Of a stretch of DNA of 64,000 nucleotides, positions 46,901 to 55,340 are shown one piece after another (the stretch's first letter is position 1; the number at the start of each line of letters is the position of its first letter). A program made the position numbers and the translations under genes. The notes below the pieces were generated by a model. That model was given only the letters and a program-made list of their open reading frames with translations. It was not told the DNA's origin and made no database searches. This stretch comes from Bacteroides sp. (GTDB taxonomy: Bacteria > Bacillota > Clostridia > Lachnospirales > Lachnospiraceae): NCBI GenBank assembly GCA_023666705.1, contig JAMPBO010000001.1, positions 1-64,000 on the forward strand. Direction: 5' to 3'.

Positions 46901-47791
46901 TGCTGTCGTCTGTCCAAGAACGGTTCCTGTACAGTTTTTTGCCGTAATATTGGAAAAGCTTGCCCTGCATGAAGCGTTTGTAGATTTAAATAAGAGTCCG
47001 CAGTTATCCATATTGCAATCAGAGATGCTGACAGGGCACGGTGCACCCTTCGACCATATACACGGCTCTGGGCAATTCATAAATTCACATCCGGTGATAT
47101 ATGTTCTTTCTGTTACAGCATTTGTATACAATTCAACTGTCGCTGCGGAAAACTGACTGTCTGTACAATCAAATTTGATGTGTCCCTGCACATATAGTGC
47201 TCCATTTTTGATATGTGTATTCTCGATTGCTACGGTATTTGCCACAAGGGAAAATGTATGTCCGTCTGTATCTATGCTGTGACCATTACCATAAAGAACA
47301 AAATCCTTTTTGACATCCTCAATCTGCTGACAAACTAAAGTAGCATTGGAAGACAATGTGATATCATCATTTAAAATAATGACTATTGGATTTTTCTTTT
47401 CGAAGTATATTGCTGTTGTTGCTCCTGAAGTAGTCCACCCACTGCCATCACCTGCCGCATGGCTGAACAGGACATTCCAATCATCCTGAGAATTAATTTC
47501 AATGCAATATCCTCCCTCTGGCACTTCCAGAGGTGCCGCATTTAACAACGTATCTATTGCCGTGACAGACGCAATGTAGATATCCGTTATCTTTGTATCA
47601 GTTGTTGCATAGACAATCCCTGTCATGTCCGTATCTGGAGCATCCATATAAGTTGCATCCATGTAGGTAGCATCCGTATCTGTCGCTTTTTGCCCTGTGT
47701 TTTCGGCATAAGACATAGGACCTGGCATATTTAGCATCAACAGACATGTACACAGTATTGCACAACTAAGATTCCTCAGTTTTCTTCTCAT
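43949..47791 (-). CDS. LPxTG-type beta-helix surface protein with Thr-rich repeats
   Basis: 1280 residues. Signal peptide (about 1-31, cleavage after MSYA), then a long right-handed parallel beta-helix region (about 90-860) of repeated N/D-C-x-G/T-I rungs. It is followed by an InlB/Listeria-Bacteroides repeat (TGYEFVGWNTDQNA), a second MucBP-like segment, a Thr/Glu-rich stalk and a sortase signal SPKTGD followed by a membrane helix and KIKRKN. The sorting motif has Ser in place of Leu as written (SPKTG). Wall-anchored adhesin or glycan-binding protein. AGGAGGG precedes the start. No sortase gene is in the window. Confidence 0.88.
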   Translation of the reverse strand: MRRKLRNLSCAILCTCLLMLNMPGPMSYAENTGQKATDTDATYMDATYMDAPDTDMTGIVYATTDTKITDIYIASVTAIDTLLNAAPLEVPEGGYCIEINSQDDWNVLFSHAAGDGSGWTTSGATTAIYFEKKNPIVIILNDDITLSSNATLVCQQIEDVKKDFVLYGNGHSIDTDGHTFSLVANTVAIENTHIKNGALYVQGHIKFDCTDSQFSAATVELYTNAVTERTYITGCEFMNCPEPCIWSKGAPCPVSISDCNMDNCGLLFKSTNASCRASFSNITAKNCTGTVLGQTTADSKATPYIIESISNCELSTSQPGKTAIDHGGSAVGEITGCTITGFDTGINLSGCNVSSISDMDTVTISDTTITDCITGLYIKYLSGYENAIISNLTMEAREGASDTVGYKGDGKLTSKDFASVDYDFSQMPQIKACHITGFDTGICLSSCTAVISGCGISDCKSGIEITSDAVAIVDTTLQARDSVYSVGVTTNYICYLIDCDITDFNVGSDLHASSNTTVIGCRYQNKDQNLIGAYQTTVYDTSFVGGKTSVLMRGGTSYFYGCVVEGDSDTTQSGISVESGAGTLHVYSLERPYYSPNGGVYADLTQYTDRNVNDGKSEIFNCKTGIDSVRVVNIADTHVHDCETGLKLSNNNNYSYGNNLIENCNNGMEVYGLYKNIDPNIPNFTDTHTDTIRNCNNDGLNAYFITSSPMEWKNRLEIYNCDNYGIKITGSLTSATVNVHDCKTGLYMAESAGNVVLASESKVYDNLEWNVYDDSTSAYANFIISGSEGRLTGGGVGNVYSKNRVVISANDLYSDDSVYYLGTANGMYTFSVNNLHDTAVFDTVESGYTIGRRIATLSTDITSQMFAKKEGFVISTEKDGNTTYAIFAAGCNVTYDVTTNGGDTFSGGKLIRFSYLNGNAIDLTYTASKTGYEFVGWNTDQNATEGLTTLTAERENITLYAIYKKTAYINYHTYDTASDYRTAVSFYNNQDEIACGLAAYNAGGENTFAGYVIDGDAAVSSADDLLKAGDDVTVSLDGLDVYCVYEKQGRLDYLKKDGTILSTERITVYQISSDNKKFIYTIKAGEPVDGFTFTGWKDNNDNSFVAGNTLSTEDAFIVLTPVYEENQETTTEETTTEETTTEEPTTEDTTTETTTTEEATTEEPTTEDTTTETTTTEEATTEEPTTEDTTTETTTTETPITENTTTEATTTETPTTETSTTETLTTEASTIETSITEAPTTKTPASPKTGDNAEPVGVIGLGILFLLSILGVSLKIKRKN
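44208..44387 (-). repeat. 60-bp tandem repeats in the Thr-rich stalk
   Basis: Three copies with an exact 60-base period (44208-44267, 44268-44327, 44328-44387); the first two are identical and the third differs by few bases. Each encodes 20 residues rich in TTE/TTT. Flanking DNA is a decayed version of the same pattern. Such arrays readily change copy number. Confidence 0.9.
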
Positions 47792-47881
47792 TGTTATGCC
47801 CTCCTCTTTTGTAATTTTCGAACCAATTTAAATACATTATAATATATTTTCAGGGGAAAAAACACAAAATACGCTTATTTA

Positions 47882-48226
47882 TTATAGTGAAAATACGATA
47901 ATTCCGATGATAATTAAGACATTTCCAATGATTTTGTTTTTTGTCATTTTTTCCTTTAAAATTGTTGCACCAAGTATTGCGACATAAATGTAACCCGTCG
48001 CCTCCAATATGGGACCAAACGACAAAGGAACCCCCTTGTATGCCAAGGTGGTCATAAGTGTGGACAGGAAAAACATACCGTATGCCAGTATAACCATCGG
48101 ATTTAAATATTCTTTGATTTTGTTTTCATATTGTTTGCGTGAAGATAATTTTAATATAATCTGTGAAATTGAAGAAATAAGCACAGATATAAGAAATATA
48201 ATCACATAAATGAAACTAACCTTCAT
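47882..48226 (-). CDS. EmrE/ArnF-like small membrane transporter subunit
   Basis: 114 residues from ATG 48226, overlapping the preceding gene by 11 bases; ATG 48253 would add nine residues. Four membrane segments typical of the SMR/EamA half-transporters, with GPILEATGYIYVAILGATILKEK in the third and fourth. Paired with the next gene and a GtrB/ArnC-type transferase, it most likely forms a heterodimeric flippase for an undecaprenyl-phosphate sugar rather than a drug pump. Confidence 0.75.
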   Translation of the reverse strand: MKVSFIYVIIFLISVLISSISQIILKLSSRKQYENKIKEYLNPMVILAYGMFFLSTLMTTLAYKGVPLSFGPILEATGYIYVAILGATILKEKMTKNKIIGNVLIIIGIIVFSL

Positions 48227-48572
48227 GATCCTTTGCAACCATCCATATTCCAATTATTATAATAACAGAGCCGACAATCATATTCCAAGATATTTTTTCC
48301 CTGAAAATAATGGCACCCCAGACAATACCGAATAATATGACTGCCGCTTTGTTGGCATATGCAATCGTTAAATCAAATTTCTTCAGGATTTGCTGCCAAA
48401 CAATTGCATAGGCAAACATGATAACCAATACCATTCCGTATGCCAAAAGAAATTTCAGGGAAAACATTTTCTGCCGTGCGGCTAATTTGGAAAAAACGGA
48501 GCCTAGGGAGTAAAGTAACAATATGGAATATAACAATATATAATTTTTTATGTTATTTTTCTGCTGTTCCAT
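48216..48572 (-). CDS. EmrE/ArnE-like small membrane transporter subunit
   Basis: 118 residues, four membrane segments, with ANKAAVILFGIVWGAIIFREK as the SMR-like signature. Start ATG 48572 lies inside the end of the glycosyltransferase gene (20-base overlap). Unequal paired SMR proteins downstream of an ArnC-like enzyme are the known arrangement of lipid-linked aminosugar flippases (ArnE/ArnF). Substrate predicted from context only. Confidence 0.75.
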   Translation of the reverse strand: MEQQKNNIKNYILLYSILLLYSLGSVFSKLAARQKMFSLKFLLAYGMVLVIMFAYAIVWQQILKKFDLTIAYANKAAVILFGIVWGAIIFREKISWNMIVGSVIIIIGIWMVAKDHEG

Positions 48573-49500
48573 CTGAGCTTACCTTTTCCCTGATAATGTA
48601 TTGTGGTGCCTTATTTAGGCATATGTAAATCCTGCCGATATACTCTCCTATAATGCCGAGCACGATTAAAATAATTCCGCCAAGCATAAGTAACACTGAC
48701 ATTGTCGAACTCCAGCCGAGCAAAATTGCTCTTGGATGATGTACCTTTCTTATAATCAGTGAAAGCATAAATATAAATCCTGCAATGGCAACAAGAAAGC
48801 CAACACAGGTTGCAATTCTGAGGGGTTTTACGGAAAATGCAGTAAAACCGTTTGACCACAATGAGATTAATTTTTTTAATGAGTAACCCGATGTTCCGTC
48901 TAACCGTTCCCTGTGGGTCACGTCAACATTTGCAATGTTTTTTGTGGAGCGAAGAACAAGTCCTATTACATATGGATAAGAATTTTCGTACCGTATCATT
49001 TCATCCACGATAAAGCGTTTTACGGCAAAATAACTGGATATGAACAGATTATGGGGCTTGTCCAGCAGATATTCCGCCATTTTACTGTTGATTTTGCTGC
49101 CCAAATTACGGAAAAATGAATGTTTTTTGTGATTATATTTTGCATATACCACATCATAGCCATCCTCTATCTTCGAAATCAGCTTTCCGACCTCATTTCC
49201 GGGTGTTTGTCCGTCATCGTCAAGACATACAATAATGTCACCCGTGACATTGTTAAAGCCTGCCATCAGTGCGGCATGCTGTCCGAAATTACGTGCAAGA
49301 TTAATACCGCAAATATTGGGATATTGGTTACACAGCTCCTTTATCACCTGAAATGTATTGTCAGGAGAACAGTCGTTGACAAGGACAAATTCCCAGTTAT
49401 ATTTATTTAGCTGCTGCATGGCAGCATTTATTTCTTCTACTACCAGACTAAGCGTATGCCCGGAAGCATAACATGGTATCACAAATGAAATTTTATCCAT
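48553..49500 (-). CDS. GT2 undecaprenyl-phosphate glycosyltransferase (GtrB/ArnC-like)
   Basis: 315 residues. GT-A domain: FVIPCYASG at the start, LVNDCSPDNT (about 41-50), LARNFGQHAALMAG (about 68-81) and CLDDDGQTP (about 91-99, nucleotide-sugar DxD). Two C-terminal membrane helices (about 230-250 and 265-287) complete the DPM1/GtrB/ArnC form. It would load a sugar onto undecaprenyl phosphate on the inner membrane face. Next to WecE and a GNAT gene the sugar may be Fuc4NAc-like. Confidence 0.9.
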   Translation of the reverse strand: MDKISFVIPCYASGHTLSLVVEEINAAMQQLNKYNWEFVLVNDCSPDNTFQVIKELCNQYPNICGINLARNFGQHAALMAGFNNVTGDIIVCLDDDGQTPGNEVGKLISKIEDGYDVVYAKYNHKKHSFFRNLGSKINSKMAEYLLDKPHNLFISSYFAVKRFIVDEMIRYENSYPYVIGLVLRSTKNIANVDVTHRERLDGTSGYSLKKLISLWSNGFTAFSVKPLRIATCVGFLVAIAGFIFMLSLIIRKVHHPRAILLGWSSTMSVLLMLGGIILIVLGIIGEYIGRIYICLNKAPQYIIREKVSSDGTAEK

Positions 49501-50014
49501 TGTGCTCCTCCTTTATCATCCCCATCAATATCATATCATAAAACCTGCCATCGATACAAACCTCATCCTTTAAGTAGCCCTCCCTGCAAAAACCTGCTTT
49601 TTCATAGCTTTTTACCGCACCTAAGTTAAAGGCAAATACCCGAAGCATAATTTTGTGGAGACCAAGAACAGAAAACCCATAATCCGTAATCAATTTTGCG
49701 GCTTCCGTTCCATAACCCTTTCCCTGGCTTTCGCTGTCCCCGATAAATATGCCGTACTCTGCTTTTTTGTGTGTTTTGTCAATATCCTTAAGGAATACCG
49801 AGCCGATTTTTTTATTGTCCTGTTTTACTTTTATGACAAACTGCACTGCCTTTCCTGCCCGGACAACGTTATTTAACCAGCTTGTATGGCTTTCCTCCGT
49901 AAATAAATTTCGGTCAATAAATTTATCACGCACGCTGTTACGCCATTTCACAATGTCTTTTGTATCATCCTCACAGATTGAAATTAAACATATCTTGTCC
50001 CCATTCAGTTCCAT
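49493..50014 (-). CDS. GNAT N-acetyltransferase, PseH/RimJ-like
   Basis: 173 residues from ATG 50014 (AAGGAG 7 bases upstream; a longer start at 50041 overlaps wecE). DIVKWRNS, AEYGIFIGD and the acetyl-CoA loop GDSESQGKGYGTEA, followed by GLHKIMLRVFAFNLGAVKSYEKAGF, are the RimJ/PseH pattern. By position after wecE it is the likely 4-amino-sugar acetyltransferase, the job done by WecD in E. coli. Overlaps the glycosyltransferase gene by 8 bases. Confidence 0.85.
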   Translation of the reverse strand: MELNGDKICLISICEDDTKDIVKWRNSVRDKFIDRNLFTEESHTSWLNNVVRAGKAVQFVIKVKQDNKKIGSVFLKDIDKTHKKAEYGIFIGDSESQGKGYGTEAAKLITDYGFSVLGLHKIMLRVFAFNLGAVKSYEKAGFCREGYLKDEVCIDGRFYDMILMGMIKEEHNG

Positions 50015-50037
50015 TTTGCTTCTCCTTAATTTGAATA

Positions 50038-51168
50038 TCAACCTTGATAAAAGCTGCCAATTTTCTCAATGATGTAGTCAATCTCACCCTCGGTTAAGCC
50101 GTAATACATCGGAAGTCTGACCAGTCTTTCGCTTTCCCTTGTCGTGTATTTATCCTCACCTGAAAACCTTCCGTACCGCATTCCTGCAGGTGCAGTATGA
50201 AGCGGAATGTAATGGAACACAGTTAAAATTCCCTGCTCCTTTAAGTATGCAATCAGGTGGGTTCTCTCCTCTACATCCTTTACCTTAATATAAAACATAT
50301 GGGCATTATGTACACAGTCTGATGGCACGACAGGAAGCTCAATCAAGCCTTTGTCTGCCAATGGGGATAACCCGCTATAATAATGCTTCCATGAGATAAG
50401 GCGGTTTTCATTAATTTGGTCAGCTATCTCAAGCTGTGCCCATAAATATGCCGCATTCATGTCACTTGGTAAATAGGAGGAGCCTGCATCCACCCATGTA
50501 TATTTATCTATCTGTCCCCTGAAAAATTTACTTCGGTTTGTTCCCTTTTCACGTATAATCTCAGCCTGTTCAATATGTTCAGCGTCCCTGATAAGCAGGG
50601 CACCGCCCTCTCCCATGCTGTAATTCTTTGTCTCGTGGAAGCTGTAACAGCCGTAGTCACCAATGGTTCCAAGGGCACGTCCCTTGTATGTGCTCATCAC
50701 GCCCTGTGCCGCATCCTCCACAACTGCAAGCTGATATCGTTTTGCAATATCCATAATCGTATCCATCTCACATGAGACGCCTGCATAATGGACAGGAACA
50801 ATCGCCTTTGTCTTTTCGGTAATTGCATGTTCAATCAGTGTTTCATCAATATTCATGGTATCAGGTCTGATATCCACAAACACGACCTTAGCCCCACGTA
50901 AAACAAATGCATCTGCTGTTGAGACAAATGTGTAGGATGGCATAATAACCTCATCACCCTGCTTTATGTCAAGGAGCAAGGCTGCCAGTTCTGTTGCATG
51001 GGTGCATGAGGTTGTAAGCAATGCCTTTTGTGTCAGCATTTTTTCCTCAAGCCAAGCGTTACATTTTTTGGTAAATTCGCCGTCTCCGCATATTTTATTG
51101 TTTGACACTGCCTGTCTGATATAGTCAATTTCTTTACCCGTATAAGGTGGTACATTAAAATTAATCAA
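50038..51168 (-). CDS. wecE: dTDP-4-amino-4,6-dideoxygalactose transaminase
   Basis: 376 residues. DegT/DnrJ/EryC1 PLP aminotransferase closely following E. coli WecE: VFVDIRPDTMNIDETLIE, PVHYAGVSCEMDTIM, EDAAQGVMSTYKGRALGTIG, SFHETKNYS (PLP Lys), REKGTNRSKFFRGQIDKYTW. Converts dTDP-4-keto-6-deoxyglucose to dTDP-Fuc4N with glutamate as donor. dTDP-sugar supply genes (rmlA/B) are not in the window. WecE is best known from enterobacterial common antigen, so its presence here marks a surface-sugar pathway. Confidence 0.93.
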   Translation of the reverse strand: MINFNVPPYTGKEIDYIRQAVSNNKICGDGEFTKKCNAWLEEKMLTQKALLTTSCTHATELAALLLDIKQGDEVIMPSYTFVSTADAFVLRGAKVVFVDIRPDTMNIDETLIEHAITEKTKAIVPVHYAGVSCEMDTIMDIAKRYQLAVVEDAAQGVMSTYKGRALGTIGDYGCYSFHETKNYSMGEGGALLIRDAEHIEQAEIIREKGTNRSKFFRGQIDKYTWVDAGSSYLPSDMNAAYLWAQLEIADQINENRLISWKHYYSGLSPLADKGLIELPVVPSDCVHNAHMFYIKVKDVEERTHLIAYLKEQGILTVFHYIPLHTAPAGMRYGRFSGEDKYTTRESERLVRLPMYYGLTEGEIDYIIEKIGSFYQG

Positions 51169-51195
51169 TTGATTTCCTCTCCTGTAAACTATTTT

Positions 51196-52536
51196 CTATA
51201 AATATGCCGGCATTATGATATCCACGGTAGCACTGATACTTGTCATAATATAAATGCAAATAAAGCATGCCGCCACATAATTTCGTTTTTCATGAAACAG
51301 CTTATCCGCCAGCTTGTACCAGCCGTGTACGAACAGCACACTTAAGGAAATAAGCATTGGCAAAAGATATCTGCCCTGTGCCTGAAAATCATTGACATAG
51401 GAATAATAAATGCTAAGTGACATGGTGATGGCACACATCAAAATCATTAACACCCGCATCAAAGCGTTGTTATAGTTGTCTTTATCCTTACGCCATTTAT
51501 GGATATCGATAAAGTATCCCAAAAGACCAAGTGTAAATAAGCTCCATATAAAATAATAGCTTGATTTGTTCAGGGAAAGACTCATATAATCAAACTGACC
51601 GACAAAGCTTTTTAAGGAAAGATAAAGCCAACGCATACCGACAAGCATTTGTGGCAGGGTGATACCCATTCTCTGCGGGGTGCTTCTGTTTGACGGCTTA
51701 TATGCCTCCTGTGCATACAGCTCACCGCACTCATTGCTGGCACGCATGCCAAGCAAATCGCCGTCATACAATATGAAGTTACGGATAAACCACCAGCCTG
51801 CAACAAGAAATGCAGCAAGAAACACCCACAGAATCCGCTTGAAAATAAAGCTTACTTTATGTTCAATCCGTTCATCATCCAACACGGATTTCACCGAGTA
51901 AATCAGTGCAACGACAATAATACCATAACAATTGTAATAGGATATCAGACAAAGACCGATGCCGACGCCGAGAAATATGCAGTCTCTAAGCTGCCATTTA
52001 TGTTCCTTTGCCTTTAGCATGGCATAAATAATCCAGCTCACCGTAAAGATGCCAAATGCATCATTATTTACATAGGAGGATATAAAAACAAATTGTGGCA
52101 GGAGCACGATGGAGCAGACAAACAGTCTGGCATATACCTGATCAAATAGCAGTTTTCCTATTTTGATGCAGAAAACGACCGTTCCGATGGAAAAGCATAC
52201 ACTTGTAAAACGTGCCGCAACAAGTAAGGCGGTAGCACTTGTGGAAAAAATGCTTACAATTTTCATAAATAAGGCACTGATGATATAGGAAAAAATAGGC
52301 GTAAAGCCATAAGAAATACCCCAGATTTCGTTCCGTATCCGTTCGTCATCCCCTATAGGCAGCTTGCCATATTTGTATATAAAATCAGGAATTGCATATC
52401 TCATATGCTCATCCGGGGCATGGTTATACGGAATCATGACTGACCATGAAAAAAACAGCAAAAAGCATATGGTAATTATTATGAAATAAAAAACTTTATC
52501 AGAATTTAAATTAATCTTTTTCATATCCATATACAA
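51196..52536 (-). CDS. Multi-pass GT-C-type glycosyltransferase
   Basis: 446 residues with about ten membrane segments. An acidic pair in the first outer loop (NHAPDEHMRY, about 38-47) is the GT-C catalytic feature (DxE/DE), as in PMT/ArnT-type enzymes and DUF2142 proteins. ATG 52536, 52530 and 52524 are all in frame without a clear site. It would take the lipid-linked sugar outside the membrane and place it on a surface polymer or protein. First gene of the six-gene sugar module, with a promoter at 52600-52628. Confidence 0.8.
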   Translation of the reverse strand: MYMDMKKINLNSDKVFYFIIITICFLLFFSWSVMIPYNHAPDEHMRYAIPDFIYKYGKLPIGDDERIRNEIWGISYGFTPIFSYIISALFMKIVSIFSTSATALLVAARFTSVCFSIGTVVFCIKIGKLLFDQVYARLFVCSIVLLPQFVFISSYVNNDAFGIFTVSWIIYAMLKAKEHKWQLRDCIFLGVGIGLCLISYYNCYGIIVVALIYSVKSVLDDERIEHKVSFIFKRILWVFLAAFLVAGWWFIRNFILYDGDLLGMRASNECGELYAQEAYKPSNRSTPQRMGITLPQMLVGMRWLYLSLKSFVGQFDYMSLSLNKSSYYFIWSLFTLGLLGYFIDIHKWRKDKDNYNNALMRVLMILMCAITMSLSIYYSYVNDFQAQGRYLLPMLISLSVLFVHGWYKLADKLFHEKRNYVAACFICIYIMTSISATVDIIMPAYL

Positions 52537-52599
52537 AGCAAAATTATATTTTTCCTGCCCTTTCTTTGGTATTGTAAGACTCTGCCATAAATTGCATCT

Positions 52600-52628
52600 A
52601 TTTTACACCATAACATTTTACAATACAA
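52600..52628 (-). promoter_or_regulatory. Putative promoter of the surface-sugar operon
   Basis: On the - strand TTGTAT (52628-52623), 17-base spacer, TAAAAT (52605-52600), about 65 bases upstream of the GT-C gene. Hexamers depart from consensus. Confidence 0.4.
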
Positions 52629-52678
52629 TATGAATATTAAAATCTTAAATATTATTTAATAATTCAAAAATCTGCGGT

Positions 52679-53599
52679 TTATAAAAGCCTACTTAAAACC
52701 TTTTGGAACTGTTCAGGCAAATCTGCACGAAACTCCATGTACGCCCCGCTCACTGGATGCTGAAAGCCAAGAATGCCTGCATGAAGCATCTGTCCATCCG
52801 TCTTAAATGGCTTGGATTTTGGACCATATAAGTCATCGCCAAGCAAAGGATGATTGATGCTTGCCATATGAACCCTGATTTGATGGGTTCTCCCCGTTTC
52901 AAGACGACATTCCAGCAGGGAAAAATTGTTTTTCAGCTGATTGACCACCGTGTAATGGGTAACTGCAGTTCTGCCGTTTTGTGTGTCAATTGCCATTTTT
53001 TTCCGGTCCGTTTTGTGGCGTGCAATTGGTTTGTCAATGATACCGCAAGGCTCACTAAAATGGTTATATACAATGGCTGTATACACTCTTGTGATATCAT
53101 GTACCTTAAACTTTTCCGCCATGACATGATGTGCCGTATCATTTTTGCAGGCAACGATAAGCCCTGTCGTATCCCTGTCTATTCTATGTACAATTCCGGG
53201 ACGCATGACACCGTTAATCTGTGATAACGAATCCCTGCAATGGTACATCAGTGCATTTACGAGTGTATCATCAAAATGTCCAGGTGCAGGATGGACAACC
53301 ATTCCCTTTGGCTTATTTACCACAATAATGTCAGCATCCTCATAAACAATATCAAGAGGAATATTCATTGCCTTTATTTCAAGTGCCTCAGGCTCAGGAA
53401 TACAGATGTGTATGCTGTCACCTGCACGAAGCTTATAATTGGATTTTGTAGGGGCAGCGTTTACGGTTATGTTTTTACTGTCCAAAAGCCTTTGGATATA
53501 GGATCTGGAACACGAATTTAAGGCAACAGAAAGATATTTATCAATTCTGTTGCCTATATTTTCGTCTTCTGCTTCAATTTCAATGAAATATTCTTCCAT
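52679..53599 (-). CDS. rluD: RluA/RluD-family 23S rRNA pseudouridine synthase
   Basis: 306 residues. N-terminal S4 RNA-binding domain (about 14-75), then the catalytic domain with GIVHRIDRDTTGLIVACK (about 132-149; catalytic Asp in HRIDRDTTG) and ETGRTHQIRVHMA. Modifies uridines in helix 69 of 23S rRNA if truly RluD; other RluA members cannot be excluded. Starts 3 bases after lspA, the frequent Firmicute pairing. No terminator was seen after its stop. Confidence 0.9.
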   Translation of the reverse strand: MEEYFIEIEAEDENIGNRIDKYLSVALNSCSRSYIQRLLDSKNITVNAAPTKSNYKLRAGDSIHICIPEPEALEIKAMNIPLDIVYEDADIIVVNKPKGMVVHPAPGHFDDTLVNALMYHCRDSLSQINGVMRPGIVHRIDRDTTGLIVACKNDTAHHVMAEKFKVHDITRVYTAIVYNHFSEPCGIIDKPIARHKTDRKKMAIDTQNGRTAVTHYTVVNQLKNNFSLLECRLETGRTHQIRVHMASINHPLLGDDLYGPKSKPFKTDGQMLHAGILGFQHPVSGAYMEFRADLPEQFQKVLSRLL

Positions 53600-53602
53600 A
53601 AT

Positions 53603-54163
53603 TCAAACCTGTTCTTCTTCGTTTTCTTCCACCGTTTCACGATTCCCGGCATTATTTCGTATGCGTAAAATCTCGTTAAATTCTTCATCCCCATATTTAA
53701 AAATAATAAGGATAAAAAGTAAAATCATACCGACAACAACCATGATATCGGCGACATTAAACACGGGAAAGCTGATAAGCTCAAAATCGAGAAAATCCAC
53801 TACATAGCCAAGCCGTATCCGGTCAATCATATTTCCAAGGGCACCTGAGATAAGCAAAATAAGGCAGATACGCACAGGAATATAGCTTCTGTTTCCGGAA
53901 ACATTGTAATAAATCTTAAATGCAAACAGTAACGCAATCACCGTCAGGATAATAAACAGGACTCGCTTGCCCTGAAACATTCCCCACGCAACCCCTGCAT
54001 TTCTTATATAGGTTAGTGAAAATACACCGTTAATAAGCGGATGCGACTCATATAATGCAAAGCTGCTTGTAACCATAAATTTTGTAAGCTGGTCAAAAGC
54101 AGTTAAAAATCCAATCACGATAATTGGTAAAATAAAAATTGGGATGGTTGATTTATTTTTCAT
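53603..54163 (-). CDS. lspA: Prolipoprotein signal peptidase (signal peptidase II)
   Basis: 186 residues with four membrane segments. The two catalytic aspartates are in GNMIDRIRLGYVVDFLDF and FPVFNVADI; YIRNAGVAWG is the conserved NxG region. Cleaves the signal peptides of lipoproteins such as the two found at 3796 and 18319. A Glu-rich C-terminal tail (EETVEENEEEQV) is an extension of roughly 25 residues. Spacing of 36 bases from aroB. Confidence 0.94.
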   Translation of the reverse strand: MKNKSTIPIFILPIIVIGFLTAFDQLTKFMVTSSFALYESHPLINGVFSLTYIRNAGVAWGMFQGKRVLFIILTVIALLFAFKIYYNVSGNRSYIPVRICLILLISGALGNMIDRIRLGYVVDFLDFELISFPVFNVADIMVVVGMILLFILIIFKYGDEEFNEILRIRNNAGNRETVEENEEEQV

Positions 54164-54199
54164 GTAGCCAATGTCCTATCTTCTTCTGGTATCAGTTCA

Positions 54200-55303
54200 C
54201 TATAACTTTGGATTTACGGTTGCAATATAATTTGTCATTGCCATTTTCATATCCTCGTCTGTAACATTCATATCAATATAAGCATTGCCAATTTCCTTTA
54301 TTAATATGAATTTAACCTTATTTCCTGACATCTTTTTATCATTCTTTGTAAATGCAATTACTTTTTCAATATCAAAATCTTCAGGAAGCCTTGGGATGTC
54401 ATACATTAAAATACTATCAATAACGGTATCCAAGGTTTCTTTTGTTATATTGCCTTTGTCATAGGATATCTGACATGCCAAAATCGTTCCGATAAAAACG
54501 CACTCTCCATGTAAAAATTGAAAATTCATATATTTTTCGATTGCATGTCCAAGAGTATGACCAAAATTAAGCAGTGCCCGGTCTCCCTGCTCTGTCGGAT
54601 CCTGTTCCACAACATCCTTTTTGACAACGTTACTTTCCCGTATCATTTTTGCGACAGCCTCCATATCACGGCTGGCAATTAGTGTTGTATTTTCTTTCAG
54701 CCATTGAAAATAGGCGGCATTTTTAATCAGTCCATGCTTTAGGATCTCACCCATGCCTGCATGATACTGTCTTTTGTCAAGCGTGCCCAGCACGGACAAA
54801 TTCATATACACAAGCTTTGGCATGTGGAATGCTCCCACCATATTTTTGTAGGAGTCAAAATCAACTCCCGTCTTGCCGCCAATACTTGAGTCTACCTGTG
54901 CCAAAAGACTGGTAGGAATTTGGATAAAATCAATACCGCGAAGATAGGTTGCTGCAGCAAAGCCTGTTAAATCACCTACCACACCGCCGCCAAGTGCAAT
55001 TAAGAGGTCACCTCTGTCAAAATGCTCTAATATCAGCTTTTCATATAAATCCCGTACAACATTTAAATTTTTGCTCTGCTCTCCTTCAGGAAATACAAAG
55101 CTTACCGCCTGTAAACAACATTTTTCTATAGAAACCAATATAGCATCCATATATAAGGATGCTACATTCGTCTCTGATACTACACAAATTTTTCTTCCCG
55201 CATAGCCAAGCTCCAAAAGCCTGTCAGGGAGTAAATCAAAGCTGTCTGTGTATACAATGTCATATATAGGCTTACCATCTTTATGTACTGTTAAGTCATG
55301 CAT
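54200..55303 (-). CDS. aroB: 3-dehydroquinate synthase
   Basis: 367 residues. EGEQSKNL, ALGGGVVGDLTGFAAATYLRGIDF (about 103-126) and STSLLAQVDSSIGGKTGVD (about 131-150) are the NAD- and zinc-binding blocks; NFGHTLGHAIE and HGECV supply metal histidines. Second step of the shikimate pathway (DAHP to dehydroquinate). No other aro genes are nearby, so it appears to be carried within the division-cluster transcript. Confidence 0.95.
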   Translation of the reverse strand: MHDLTVHKDGKPIYDIVYTDSFDLLPDRLLELGYAGRKICVVSETNVASLYMDAILVSIEKCCLQAVSFVFPEGEQSKNLNVVRDLYEKLILEHFDRGDLLIALGGGVVGDLTGFAAATYLRGIDFIQIPTSLLAQVDSSIGGKTGVDFDSYKNMVGAFHMPKLVYMNLSVLGTLDKRQYHAGMGEILKHGLIKNAAYFQWLKENTTLIASRDMEAVAKMIRESNVVKKDVVEQDPTEQGDRALLNFGHTLGHAIEKYMNFQFLHGECVFIGTILACQISYDKGNITKETLDTVIDSILMYDIPRLPEDFDIEKVIAFTKNDKKMSGNKVKFILIKEIGNAYIDMNVTDEDMKMAMTNYIATVNPKL

Positions 55304-55340
55304 GGTATGTTACGCTCCTATCAACATTATTTTTTATATA

